Positions 46,751-56,335 of a stretch of 64,000 nucleotides of DNA are shown here, piece by piece (positions within the stretch are counted from its first letter, which is position 1; each line of letters starts with the position of its first letter). Below the pieces are notes generated by a model, which made no database searches, was not told the DNA's origin, and saw only the letters and a program-made list of their open reading frames with translations. The stretch is from NCBI RefSeq assembly GCF_914767665.1, contig NC_059508.1, positions 28,209,501 to 28,273,500 of the forward strand, written 5' to 3'. The stretch comes from Harmonia axyridis (Eukaryota > Arthropoda > Insecta > Coleoptera > Coccinellidae). The position numbers were made by a program, and so were the translations under genes.

Positions 46751-46827
46751 GGGAGCCGCCGGGATTCGAACCCGGGACCTTTGTCGTATCTCGGTGCGTG
46801 AGTCTACCTCTTAACGTCTAGGCTACC
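46751..46827 (-). other. tRNA-like segment with Pol III A and B boxes, copy 1
   Basis: The minus strand reads GGTAGCCTAGACGTTAAGAG (D-arm/A-box-like) and, 40 bases on, GGGTTCGAATCCC (perfect T arm/B box) followed by a tRNA-type 3' half GGCGGCTCCC. The 5' acceptor strand that would pair with GGCTCCC is missing, so it is tRNA-derived, not a tRNA gene. Confidence 0.75.
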
Positions 46828-46879
46828 GAATGCTGTGTATATATTGTTGCTATGTGGAGCTTTATGAGAAGCCGCCACA

Positions 46880-46895
46880 TAACTCCCTCCCCAGT
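46880..46895 (-). promoter_or_regulatory. TRIM-D polypurine tract
   Basis: On the minus strand ACTGGGGAGGGAGTTA abuts the 3' LTR. Confidence 0.75.
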
Positions 46896-47299
46896 GACGG
46901 AGGAACGAAACTTATGCGTGTTACGAGGTCATCGGTGCAGCTGGGTGATTGCCGCCTAATCAGAGCTGCACCTCGCGGCATCGTACGGACGGGGAATGCC
47001 GCCTATTCACGTCCGGCATACCGCGGCAGACCAAGGAGCACGTATTGCACGTCATGGGAATGGTCGTCTAGAGTTTCGTTGGAAATTGCAGATAAATGGG
47101 AGCTATGCATCGACCTTCTGCTTTCCAGGACACATCGTTAAGATGGCCATTCCCATCACGTCGGGCTTGCATGCTGTGACGACGGAAACACGAGGCTCGG
47201 CGTGCCATCGGCTCTAGAGTCCGATGGACACCCCAGTAGCCGTAACGTTGAGCGGGGCAGTGAGTCGCCTCTGCGCTCCAACGCCGCAGTTTTCCGCCA

Positions 47300-47317
47300 T
47301 CACGTCGGGGTCACCAA
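47300..47317 (-). promoter_or_regulatory. TRIM-D primer-binding site
   Basis: TTGGTGACCCCGACGTG on the minus strand directly follows the 5' LTR, the usual position and TGG start of a tRNA primer site. Confidence 0.72.
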
Positions 47318-47344
47318 TGTAGGATTTCACGTATACCTACTTAT

Positions 47345-47420
47345 GCGTTTCGTCCCTGGCACACACACCGGACTCATCAGTGTGACTTTGGTATAATTGT
47401 GTGTGCAGTGTCACAGACGC
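47345..47420 (-). ncRNA. Type III hammerhead ribozyme, TRIM-D copy 2
   Basis: Second, identical hammerhead 690 bp from the first. Predicted cleavage between 47416 and 47415. Confidence 0.93.
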
Positions 47421-47440
47421 TTGGGGAATTTATTATTACC

Positions 47441-47517
47441 GGGAGCCGCCGGGATTCGAACCCGGGACCTTTGTCGTATCTCGGTGCGTGAGTCTACCTC
47501 TTAACGTCTAGGCTACC
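47441..47517 (-). other. tRNA-like segment with Pol III A and B boxes, copy 2
   Basis: Same as copy 1, offset by 690 bp. Confidence 0.75.
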
Positions 47518-47573
47518 GAATGCTGTGTATATATTGTTGCTATGTGGAGCTTTATGAGAAGCCGCCACAGTTT

Positions 47574-47989
47574 ATTTGAGTAAAATGAGCGCGAAAAAGG
47601 AGTTATCTAACAAATCACCGAAAAACTGGGGTGGGCCGTATAGGTTAACCGAAATAATTGGTCCCGTGACGTGTAGAGTAAGAAAATGCGGAGGAAGAGA
47701 GGAACAAGTTGTTCATGTAAATAGATTGAAAACGTACACTGCACGAGGTAATGAAATGAAGGAAAAACTAGAAAAACGCGTGAGATCGGGATATACGGAC
47801 CTAGATACGGATTCAGATGAAGAACGGAAGGAAATAGAAAAATTCCCCCCGTTTTTGATCCCCACTTGGACAAACCAGTATGAGGATCAGGGGGAAAGCG
47901 AAGAAGAATCGGTAGAAGTAGTTGAAATTCCTGTTCGACGATGTTCAAATAGAGTAAGACGCCCACCAGATCGATGGGGCTACTACTAA
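47574..47989 (+). CDS. LTR-B integrase C-terminal tail
   Basis: Resumes the LTR-B frame after TRIM-D (DLV-YLSK), then NWGGPYRLTEIIG and VVHVNRLKTY, typical of the gypsy integrase C-terminal (SH3-like/GPY) region, and an acidic tail with repeated Glu. The three pieces of the LTR-B frame (37991-38837, 45947-46627, 47574-47989) sum to 1944 bp, an exact 648 codons with the stop. The host element therefore kept an open frame until the insertions. Confidence 0.82.
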
Positions 47990-49600
47990 CGGCGAAAGAC
48001 AGCCTCAGATACCGTGAGAATTTTTTCGTTTTATTGTAGTTTTTTTGGGTTAAGTTTAAGTTAGGATTAATTTAGTTTGATAGAGTAAGATAGGATAACT
48101 TCGCGATGGGTAACGTGGGGAAAATCTTAGAGATAGATATGACCTTCAGGAGATGTGAATCGGCTCCTGCCCTTTTCGTAGATTCCAGGGATTCGCTTGC
48201 TCGGAGAGCGACAAACTGAATAAGGTACCCCTTCTGGGTTTTGGATATTTTGAAGAATTCAATTGATATTCATGATTTAACATTTTTCTTGGAAAAAGGA
48301 AAAAAACATTGTGGTCGCTGAAGGATATCCCTCGCCTGCAGTTCAAAAGTGAGCACAATGTTTTATTGTTTAGTAGAAATGGGTGGAATGTTCTATTGGA
48401 TGTTTAATGTTTTGTGTATTTCATTTTAATTTAAATATTGTATATTTCAACGAACCTTTTTGAGAGGTTTCTTGTGTCCTGTTGTAATTCATATAGGGAG
48501 TACGAGGAAGAAGAAATCAACCGTCTTGAAGAAGGACCAACTCGTAGTTAAGGGAATAACCTTCCTCCCAAGGGTGTGTGTCTACCGTGAATAGTATATG
48601 TGCGGAAGATAACAATTAATTAACGCGATGTTCCGATGTGTCCAAGCGACAATATACTACAGTTTGAGTTAAACACCTGAGAAGTATAGACAGTTGTGTT
48701 GAGGAACCAGGCGAAAGGGTTAAGTTAAAGGCTATGAAGTTGTGTTCAGTTGTTCATTTGTGAGATAAAGAGAACAAAGTCAGCGAGAAACTGAGGATGC
48801 AGAAGAAGTTTACACAAACCGTAACTTCGTACAAATCCGACCAAGATATACACTACGAATATACTGAAGAAGACATCAACGATGCCAAGAGAATCGTCAA
48901 GATTGACACCGAGCGAAACCATTGAACTAGAACAACATTTCATCGTACTTTAACTACACCCTAATGTATGGAGGAGCAGACTACAAGTCTTACACTCAAG
49001 AAGTGAATCGCGAGAAACAAACAATATGTGTAATGATAGTGCGAATTTCACGAATTATTGCGTTACATTAAGGACAAGTGACACTATGTCCCTTCCCTAT
49101 CCTTGGAGGTTATTCCTGAAACAAAGGTTGGGTCCAGGAGAAAACGAAATATCGTCCTGAATTTTCGAAAACACTAGGAGCCGGCATGACGACACCAGTA
49201 TGTACCACGAAATCCGACAGTGAATTCACAGCACTCCAGGTTGGAGACGGTGAAATGGTCAAGGAAAGAATTTTACAAAAATGATAGATGAATCTTGCCT
49301 TTAATTTTAGGTTGTAGATTTTTGTTTTTGTTGTTGAAGATTTTTGAATTCGATATGTAGTAAGGGAAAAGAACATACCACCTTAGTGATAAGAGATTTT
49401 TCTTGAGGGATAAATTTTAGATAAGTTGATTCACCTTTTTTTATATATGTTGGAGAATGCTTGATTGCTATTGCATTATTATAGGTATACACTTATTGGA
49501 TATATGTATGTGTTCGAGGTATGGTAAATTTGGAATATTGATGGTAGTAAGGGAAAAGTTATGACAACCGATGTCAAAACTTTTTCAAAGGAGAAAGTAA
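47990..49600 (+). other. LTR-B 3' untranslated region
   Basis: About 1.6 kb without a recognisable domain, between the LTR-B stop and its 3' LTR. One short frame (48797-48925, MQKKFTQTVTSYKSDQDIH, rich in charged residues) is visible but unsupported. It may be transduced host sequence. Confidence 0.5.
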
Positions 49601-50771
49601 TGTAATGAATGTGAATAATAATTCACAATTAGTACAGGCTCATTGAAAGGATATTCAACAACATCCCGGTTCTTTCCCAGTAGAGTGAACGCAAACGAAG
49701 TCGTTGTCACCCTCACATTTATTAGGCATTAAATCCTTCATCCTGGCTTAAGATAAACACCCCAGGGTGGTCGGCACTTTCGATATCCCACAATAAAACA
49801 ACTAGGGTCAAATTTCAAGAGAATCGGACAGGATGTCAAAGCAATAAAATTTAGTCGCAAAAACTCTAGGGCGGTTTAAATGGCCCAAAACTTCGAACAA
49901 AAAAAAATCTGTTCTATTCGAAGGGACCACCAACGGTACGAAAAAAATGGCCATGATTTTAGGCGGTGTTAACGGCACAACCCCATGTCAATAGTACATA
50001 ACATGGGGTGGAACCAATAATCTAGGTACATAAGGACAATCACTCTGATTGGACGAAAGAAAAAAAAAATAGACGCTTAGAAAAATTTGGTAGAAGGAGG
50101 GTGACGATTATTCAACGATAAAAACAACAGTTTTCAATTCGGTAGGCAGTTAGAAGTTAGAGTTAGGAGAGTTAGAATTAAAGTTCGGGGTTCGGTTCGA
50201 AGGTGGGACCAAAAGGGGAATTCGGTTCTGAGTTCAAGTTCGATCTTAAGTTGAATAAAGTTCAAGTCGGTTTGCGGGAACGGTTTTCAGGAAAGTTACA
50301 AATAGGGAATTTGTTGAAAGGTTTATTTGAACAGTGATTGTGATATCCAGGGTAAGGATATTTAATTTAATCTTATATATATTGTTTGATGATTTTTCTC
50401 CTTATAAAATATTTACCAAAATAGTCCAAGATTGTCGAAGGTTATAATTTTTTTTTCTTATTTACTCTTAAGGTGTTCGCCATAGGCTAGTGATGTGCAA
50501 ATTTTATTGATTGTATTGTTTTTCATTAATTATTTCAATCCATTATTAAACTTTGTTAATCAAAAATACTTGGTCTCATTCAGTGAAACACCTCCTCGAA
50601 AAAGATCAAATATAAGACATATCCTAGTGCATAAGCCGGACGCACGAAAGATCATTCCAGAAAAGAGAAATTGTGTTAATTTCAACTATACTGGCCAGAA
50701 CTATAGAAAACCGCTCTTCTAATAAGTTCCTTTTTAAACATTAACACCCATCTACAGGCCAGTTTATTACA
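49601..50771 (+). repeat. LTR-B 3' LTR (1171 bp)
   Basis: Matches 36479-37649 with a few substitutions and is followed by TSD ATGG. Confidence 0.94.
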
Positions 50772-50775
50772 ATGG

Positions 50776-53174
50776 AGGATAATTGTAACACGAAAAGGTT
50801 AGAGAATAATAGGGATGAGGTTGAATCGAAGAAACTGGAGGATCATGCAAGGAACCAGAATAATCAGGAAGTGTCAAAAATGATGGATGCTACACCAGAT
50901 AGAAAAAAAGAACGTTTGCAAATGACGGAAGCCAGAAGACTGAAACTGAAAGAATACAGGGCCTTTCAGGAATTCCTGAAAAATGTTTGCAGCGTGGAGA
51001 TCTGGTTGAAACAAAAGCTTCAGAAAGCGGCAGATGAGAGCTATAGGGAACCTCATAACCTGGAAAGTGAAATCCAGGAGTATTCTACATTTGAGGCAGA
51101 AGTTATGGACAGCGATGAAAAAGTGCAAAGCGTAATAAACGAGGGACAAGAGTTACTACATTCGAATCACTATGCCAAAGATGAAATAGTTATAAGGCTG
51201 GAAGAAATCAAAGAGGATTGGAAGAGACTGTTGGAACTCAAGCAGATCAAACGGGAAAAGCTGAACGAGGCATATCAAGCACTGCTCTTCAGGAGGTCTG
51301 TCGAAGAGTTTGAGGTTTGGCTAGGTGAAGTTCAGATTCAAGTTAGTAACGATTTCGGAAACGACTTGGCATCAGACAACAACATCCTAAGATGTCAACT
51401 CGCTTTGGAAAATGACTACCAACAGCACCTAGAGAACTACGAGAGCATCAACGAGATAGATGAGGAGGTACAGTGGTTGAGCGACAGGAAATCGCTGGCA
51501 GCGTCTTTGGACCTGGGTATCAGTCTTACCGCGGTCCAGAGCTTACAGAAAAAGTATCGGACGCTGGAGGTCGAGCTGAACTCGAGGGAACACATCGTGA
51601 AAAGTTTGATGGATAGGGCGGTCAACATGATGAGATCCGGTCATGAGTTCTCCAATGATATCAGTGCGAAGGTGAAGGAATTGGAGAATCGATTTGTGAT
51701 GGTAAGGGATATGGCCAGTCTGAAGATATTGAGGTTGCAAGAAGCCCTGGAATCGGAAAAGTTTTACGAGGAAAGTTCAGAAGCGGAGGCCTGGATTTAT
51801 AACAAGTTGTCGGCTCTGGCAACAAGCGAGGTAGGTAGAGATGAGATTTCCATTCTGATGTTGCAGGGAGAACTGAGTATAATAACTGCTGAAGTTGAAG
51901 ATTACCAGGAAACGATCGATAAATTATCTCAGAGGTGTAGTATTCTTGTTAAAAGAGAGCACTACGATGCCGATAACATCAAGAAAACGGAGGAAGAAAT
52001 AGTGCACGAGTTCAAGAAGTTGCGTCAGCTAGTGGCTCGGAGGGAAGTTTCTCTCTCTGAAGCCTTCCAGTATTTCGGGTTCCTCCAAGAGTGCACCAAG
52101 CTCCAAGAATGGATCAAGGACCAGATGACCAAGTCCAAAATTGAAGAGCATATAGTTGATGTCGAGCATGTGGAACTTCTAATTCATGCCTTCGACACTT
52201 TTTACGCACGTATAATGAATAGCGAGGCAAGGCTCCAATCATGTTTAGTTAGCGGAAATGCTCTGATCGATGCTAAATGTACCTACAGTGCCAAGATCCA
52301 GGAGAAGATGATTGAGGTCCAGACTCAATGGAAGGATCTTTTGTAGCTAGTAAACGGTCCGAATGAACACTTGGTCGGAGCAAAGCAGGTGCATTTGTTC
52401 GATAGAAGAGCTGAAGAAATAATCTCTTGGATAAGCGAGAAAGAGGTTGACTTATGCTACGATACCAATAGTCAAGACTCGGAAATTAACCAAGATTTGC
52501 TCAGAAAACCTCAGACTTCCGAAGGCGAGTTGGAAGTGATCGAGGTCAAGGCGAACTTTAGAGAGCAAGAGGCCAAGAAACTTGTCGGGGAATTCCCAGA
52601 AACCAATGAGCACATTGACAGCAAGAGGGAAGATACGCTGGAAGCTTACAAATATCTTGTTGTGTGCGCAGAGAGGAAGAAATTTAACTTGCAGCAATTG
52701 GAACCATCCCGAGGTTATATTAACCAAGACATTGCCGAGAAATTCAAAATCCTGAAGCTTGGATTAGGGACTTGGAAGAAGCGAAAGGATATCTGCGATC
52801 AGAACCTGGACGTTCAGTTATTCAAGAAGGAGGTGTCCGTATTCGTGAATTGGCTGATAACGAGGGACGACGCTCTCAAGGAAGAGAAACTGGAAGATCT
52901 GATCGGGAGGTATTGCGACTTTGAGGAGAGGATCAAAGTTCAAGAGAAGACTGTTAGGTGTTATTTCTGTGAACAAGGAAATTGCAGAAACGGAGAATCC
53001 TGTAGATTTAGCCACCGTGCCGGATATGTTCAGGGACTGAACATCGTAGGAAGGGGGCAGTGTAACGAATTCGCAAGCCCTACGCCACTGCCTCTTTCTA
53101 GAAGGTACCGGACACACCGAGAGCTTGATAGAAAGATCAAGACGCTTCTAGGGAGAGATGCGAGCGGTATATAA
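50776..53174 (+). CDS. LTR-A spectrin-repeat protein with C-terminal CCCH zinc finger
   Basis: Continuation of the frame started at 36364. After a charged leader it encodes about five or six spectrin-type triple-helix repeats with the hallmark Trp pairs (VEIWLKQKLQKAADESY, FEVWLGEVQIQVSNDFG, AEAWIYNKLSALA, LQEWIKDQMTK, IISWISEKEVDL, FVNWLITRDDAL) and NHYAKDEI/EHYDADNIKK helix motifs. The order and motifs are closest to alpha-spectrin. One repeat looks fused from two halves. An in-frame TAG at 52344-52346 divides it, and the same frame continues to CYFCEQGNCRNGESCRFSH and ends inside the 3' LTR at 53174. Cytoskeletal spectrin is not a retroelement gene, so this is captured host sequence. Confidence 0.85.
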
Positions 53175-53392
53175 CCAATCGAAGCCGCAGAGCAGGGCAG
53201 TGCGACAGAATCGGCGGTCAGTGCCGTACACTCAATTAGATATAAGTTGTAGAAATAAATTAATGTAGTAGTGAAAATAAATTAGTGTAATAGTTGAAAT
53301 AAATCATCTAGAATTAGTTATTTATAGTTGTGTACCTGAAATAAATTAGTGTTAGCCAGAAGTACCGATTTAATTAACCGAAAAACGTTACA
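53061..53392 (+). repeat. LTR-A 3' LTR (332 bp)
   Basis: Matches 35842-36173 with several substitutions and is followed by TSD ATTA. Confidence 0.93.
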
Positions 53393-53396
53393 ATTA

Positions 53397-53650
53397 CATA
53401 AACTTAATTGGTTACAAGTTCAAAACAGTTAATAAAAGGAAAATTCTTATTGATAAACAGAAAAATATAATAAGTTGAGTACGATTTTATGGTGAATACA
53501 GAGAATATTTGCAACAAAATGTGAAATTCATTTATCTGGAGGAAACTTGGTTATTTGAAAATGCCAGCATTATTCAACAGTGGACTCTAGAAAGAAAACA
53601 AAATGTTTTTCAAGTATATTCGAGGGTAAAAGTAGAAGAAGCACTATTTT
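53397..53650 (+). pseudogene. Decayed IS630/Tc1-like DDE transposase fragment
   Basis: Reading from 53400 the frame gives INLIGYKFKTVNKRKILID, one stop, then YREYLQQNVKFIYLEETW. Insect IS630-type transposases have a closely similar YLDETW motif holding the first catalytic Asp, here Glu. Only this short part is recognisable, and LTR-A lies just upstream. Confidence 0.5.
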
Positions 53651-54263
53651 GAATGCTGGATATTTGGATTTTTACCTGGATGTTTTGTTTAGACAGTGGT
53701 GATCATGAGGATTATATAAATCTATGAAGAGAGAATTATTTTATAATTGGATTGCTAAACAAAGTCTTGGCATTGCATCTATAGTTTATTTATATTCTAT
53801 ATTGAAATTAAGTATTGTTATATCTGTTTTTTGTTCTTCAATGAGTAATCCAAAAATCTAATTAATTCCAATTGCTTTATAGAATTTTTACTGAGTATTT
53901 AATCGAAAATTATATTCAGAAGAATAACCTCAAGAATTTCTTCACCTCTTACCCACTTGAAGATAATGCAATAAAATTTTAAAATTCACAAATTAAAAAT
54001 AATTTCATGCAAAAATGCTTTTAGTGAGTGAGTTATAGCTGTTATGGGCAAAATAATTTATGTAATTTAATAGAAACTAGTTTTAAAGCATTTGAATAAA
54101 AAACAGAAAACTCGTTTAATCAATCATTCATGTCATGAACAGTTTCAATAAATAGTGACTTTAGAAAGTTATTTTACACATCGGCTGATAAATTGGTTCC
54201 AATTTTGAAAGTTACAGTACAACTGTGATGTCAAAATTTTTCATAATATGAAAAATTTTGACA
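53651..54263. other. No gene seen
   Basis: AT-rich sequence with no supported frame, RNA or terminal repeat. Near 54232-54263 the words CAAAATTTTTCAT and ATGAAAAATTTTG form a short palindrome. Confidence 0.5.
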
Positions 54264-55208
54264 TCAACGTCCGATTCCGAGGGTATTCAAGAACATAAGT
54301 CTACATACCCTATAATTATTTTCTTCCACCCTTAAGAAATACTGAAAGGATTGTCCTCTTCTCGTTTCATCTTGTTTTTTTCTGTTCCTATGTCGTTTGG
54401 TTGATACAGATGTGACTTGATTATTGATATAATCTTTTTTTTCGCCCCAGGTATATTGCCAAAATGAATTGAATGAATGAATTCGTTGATCTTCAGTAAT
54501 GAGTTGGCATTTCTTGGTACCTGTTTCCTTCGTTTGGCACTTGCATCTAGCTTTGATGGTCCGGGGTTGTTTTGGTTCATCATAAGACCATTTTCCATCT
54601 TTCTTCACTCTACCTGAATAAGGTTGACCTTTTTCTCTCAGTTTTTTATTTTTTTGGGCGAACCAAGTAGATTCTACGACTTGGAAGCGTTTTTTACGTT
54701 TTCCGCTCTTTTGTGGATACATGGTACAAGATGAATCACTACCCGAATCACTTTCCGAATAGGGAACCAGTTTGTTATTATTTTCATCATCAGTAATTGG
54801 GAGTTCATTTTCTGAAGGAATTATCTGTAAGTGCTCTTCTCCAAGCGGATTATCAGTACCCTGCTGCATATCTATATCATGGAAGTTTACATCAATATCT
54901 TCTGATTTTCTCTGAAAAGTCTCTTCTTCTGAAGAAACAATTTTGTCCACTCTGGCATCGAAAGTAATTAAATCATCTAATTCAAAGTCTAAATCCTCAT
55001 TGATATCATGTTGATGATCGACGATATTCATTTCAATGTTTTGTAAAATTTGAAAATTATCAGTTGTTTGATTTGGTTCGGTGTCCGTCAGAATTATTGT
55101 GTAATCTTCATTTCCTTTTAGCTCTTGAAACGAATTATTTTCCTGTCCGCTTTCTCGGAAGTGCATCCCCGGAATTGCCATTTCGACCATTTTCTTAGCA
55201 CGCGACAT
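54264..55208 (-). CDS. Uncharacterised insect protein exon, possibly transposon-linked
   Basis: Likely start ATG 55208 (MSRAKKMVEMAIPG), preceded by an acceptor-like TTACAG. An acidic half (IDVNFHDIDMQQGTD, SESDSGSDSS) leads to a basic half: GKRKKRFQVVESTWFAQKNK, GQPYSGRVKKDGKWSYDEPK, then ARCKCQTKETGTKKC and a W-x-x-TWGEKK segment. This basic Cys-rich module is a pattern I associate with multicopy uncharacterised insect proteins. A donor-like GTATGT near 54312 suggests the coding exon ends at VEENNYR. Upstream frame to 55343 is probably intron. The function is unknown. Confidence 0.6.
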   Translation of the reverse strand: MSRAKKMVEMAIPGMHFRESGQENNSFQELKGNEDYTIILTDTEPNQTTDNFQILQNIEMNIVDHQHDINEDLDFELDDLITFDARVDKIVSSEEETFQRKSEDIDVNFHDIDMQQGTDNPLGEEHLQIIPSENELPITDDENNNKLVPYSESDSGSDSSCTMYPQKSGKRKKRFQVVESTWFAQKNKKLREKGQPYSGRVKKDGKWSYDEPKQPRTIKARCKCQTKETGTKKCQLITEDQRIHSFNSFWQYTWGEKKDYINNQVTSVSTKRHRNRKKQDETRRGQSFQYFLRVEENNYRVCRLMFLNTLGIGR

Positions 55209-55349
55209 CTGTAATCCAAAATACGTATGTGTAATTTTTTTGTATAGTGAAAGCTCCACATATGATTCTGCAGAATACATCAATCTCCAAATACTTATTA
55301 AAAAACATCCGATAATTGAAATATGTACGAACAAAACGGGCATACGAAT

Positions 55350-56335
55350 GAAAATTTCAAGGAGGCCTCACAGAATGCTACACGAAACTGCATTTCAATA
55401 ATCGTTTATTCTGCATCACATCAAAAAAAAAGATTAAGTTTGTGATTGTGGTGCTAATTGCACTAACAATTAGATATGTACAAGAGATATAAACTAATGA
55501 AAATATTTCTTATGAAAATTATTTCACGAATGAGAAGCTGCTAAATTGTGCGTCTTGTTCGAGATAAAAACTGCTAAGTACAAGTTGAACAGCACAGAAT
55601 ACAATGTGAAATTCATTTCTTCCATGTACAATGAAACATAAATAAATTTCATATTTTATATTATATTTCAATGAAAAGGTTACTCACTTTTATTGAATCA
55701 CCTAAACACTTCAAAAAACTGAAATATTCGGCAAGAAATCACCATTTATAACCGCTTCGAGCTTGTCACTACAAGAATGCATTCATTGACGCGGACTTGG
55801 CTGTGTTTATGACGCGAAATGGATCGAATGGACTTAGAAGGTTTTCACATCAAAGATTTTATCGAATTTTATCACATTAGGTTTCTTAGCGGCTTAACCC
55901 ACATGTGGAGAACATTGAGAACAATTTCTAGAACACAAAAACGCAATTTACCCAAAAGTGGACTTAGCAGGTTAACACTTTAGGCCGACGATATACTAAA
56001 TGGATTCTTTGAATTTTATTTCTGTCTTATTATGATATGGCTCTTCCATTCACTAAGCTACACTATTTGAATTTATCAACCAGTTTTTTCTGTTTTCTTC
56101 ACCAGTTTAGACACCACAGTTTAAATGATCCATGAGTGTAATGTATCTTCCAAGATACGAAATAAAATAAGATTGTCTGGATTTTCAAATATATTCTTAA
56201 ATCTTACAACTGTTGTTATAAGTATCATAACTCAAAAAAAACATTCTCTGGAATGCTAGGTTATATCCACATAGAATATCATCTTACATAGAACATAGAA
56301 TTAAATCAAAACATTAAAATATCTTTTCCCTTAGA
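55350..56335. other. No gene seen
   Basis: About 1 kb between the uncharacterised exon and the gypsy-3 integrase. It may include the 5' part of the former and 3' untranslated or LTR sequence of the latter, but no paired LTR is visible. Confidence 0.5.

Larger units (their letters stand above)
46628..46879 (-). repeat. TRIM-D LTR (3' LTR in element orientation)
   Basis: 252 bp; on the minus strand starts TGTGGCGGCTTC and ends AAATCCTACA. Confidence 0.93.
46628..47569 (-). mobile_element. TRIM-D: 942-bp retrozyme-like LTR element with hammerhead ribozymes
   Basis: Identical-looking 252-bp LTRs (46628-46879 and 47318-47569) flank 438 bp with no coding frame. The TSD is GTTT (46624-46627 and 47570-47573). 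Minus-strand orientation is shown by a PBS-type TTGGTGACCCCGACGTG just inside the right LTR and a PPT (ACTGGGGAGGGAGTTA) just before the left LTR. Each LTR has a type III hammerhead and a tRNA-like segment. The cleavage sites are 690 nt apart, so a genomic transcript would yield one unit-length RNA. A non-coding LTR element with a hammerhead in its LTR is the definition of a plant retrozyme. Confidence 0.9.
47318..47569 (-). repeat. TRIM-D LTR (5' LTR in element orientation)
   Basis: Same 252 bp as 46628-46879, with no difference seen. Bounded on the right by TSD GTTT. Confidence 0.93.
36479..50771 (+). mobile_element. LTR-B: gag-bearing LTR element lacking most of pol
   Basis: 1171-bp LTRs at 36479-37649 and 49601-50771 with TSD ATGG (36475-36478, 50772-50775). 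A PBS-type TGGTGACAGCGGTGCG starts at 37651; AAAGGAGAAAGTAA precedes the 3' LTR. It codes for a two-knuckle Gag fused in frame to the integrase C-terminal tail. BEL-C and TRIM-D are inserted inside that frame. A gag-only element of this kind matches the TR-GAG concept. Confidence 0.93.
35842..53392 (+). mobile_element. LTR-A: LTR retroelement carrying captured spectrin repeats
   Basis: 332-bp LTRs at 35842-36173 and 53061-53392 (TGTAACG...GTTACA) with a 4-bp TSD ATTA (35838-35841, 53393-53396). A PBS-type TGGTGTCAGGAGTGGG starts at 36176 and a purine tract AGGAAGGGGGCAG precedes the 3' LTR. About 14.3 kb of its length is LTR-B, inserted in its single coding region. Without LTR-B the element is about 3.3 kb and has no protease, RT or integrase, so it is non-autonomous. 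Confidence 0.93.

Noticed and set aside
46741..46827. A functional tRNA gene in the TRIM-D LTR
   Set aside because: The T arm and 3' half are good, but the 5' acceptor strand does not pair with GGCTCCC.
48797..48925. 43-codon frame in the LTR-B 3' region
   Set aside because: Short, no recognisable domain, no supporting context; mentioned only within the untranslated region.
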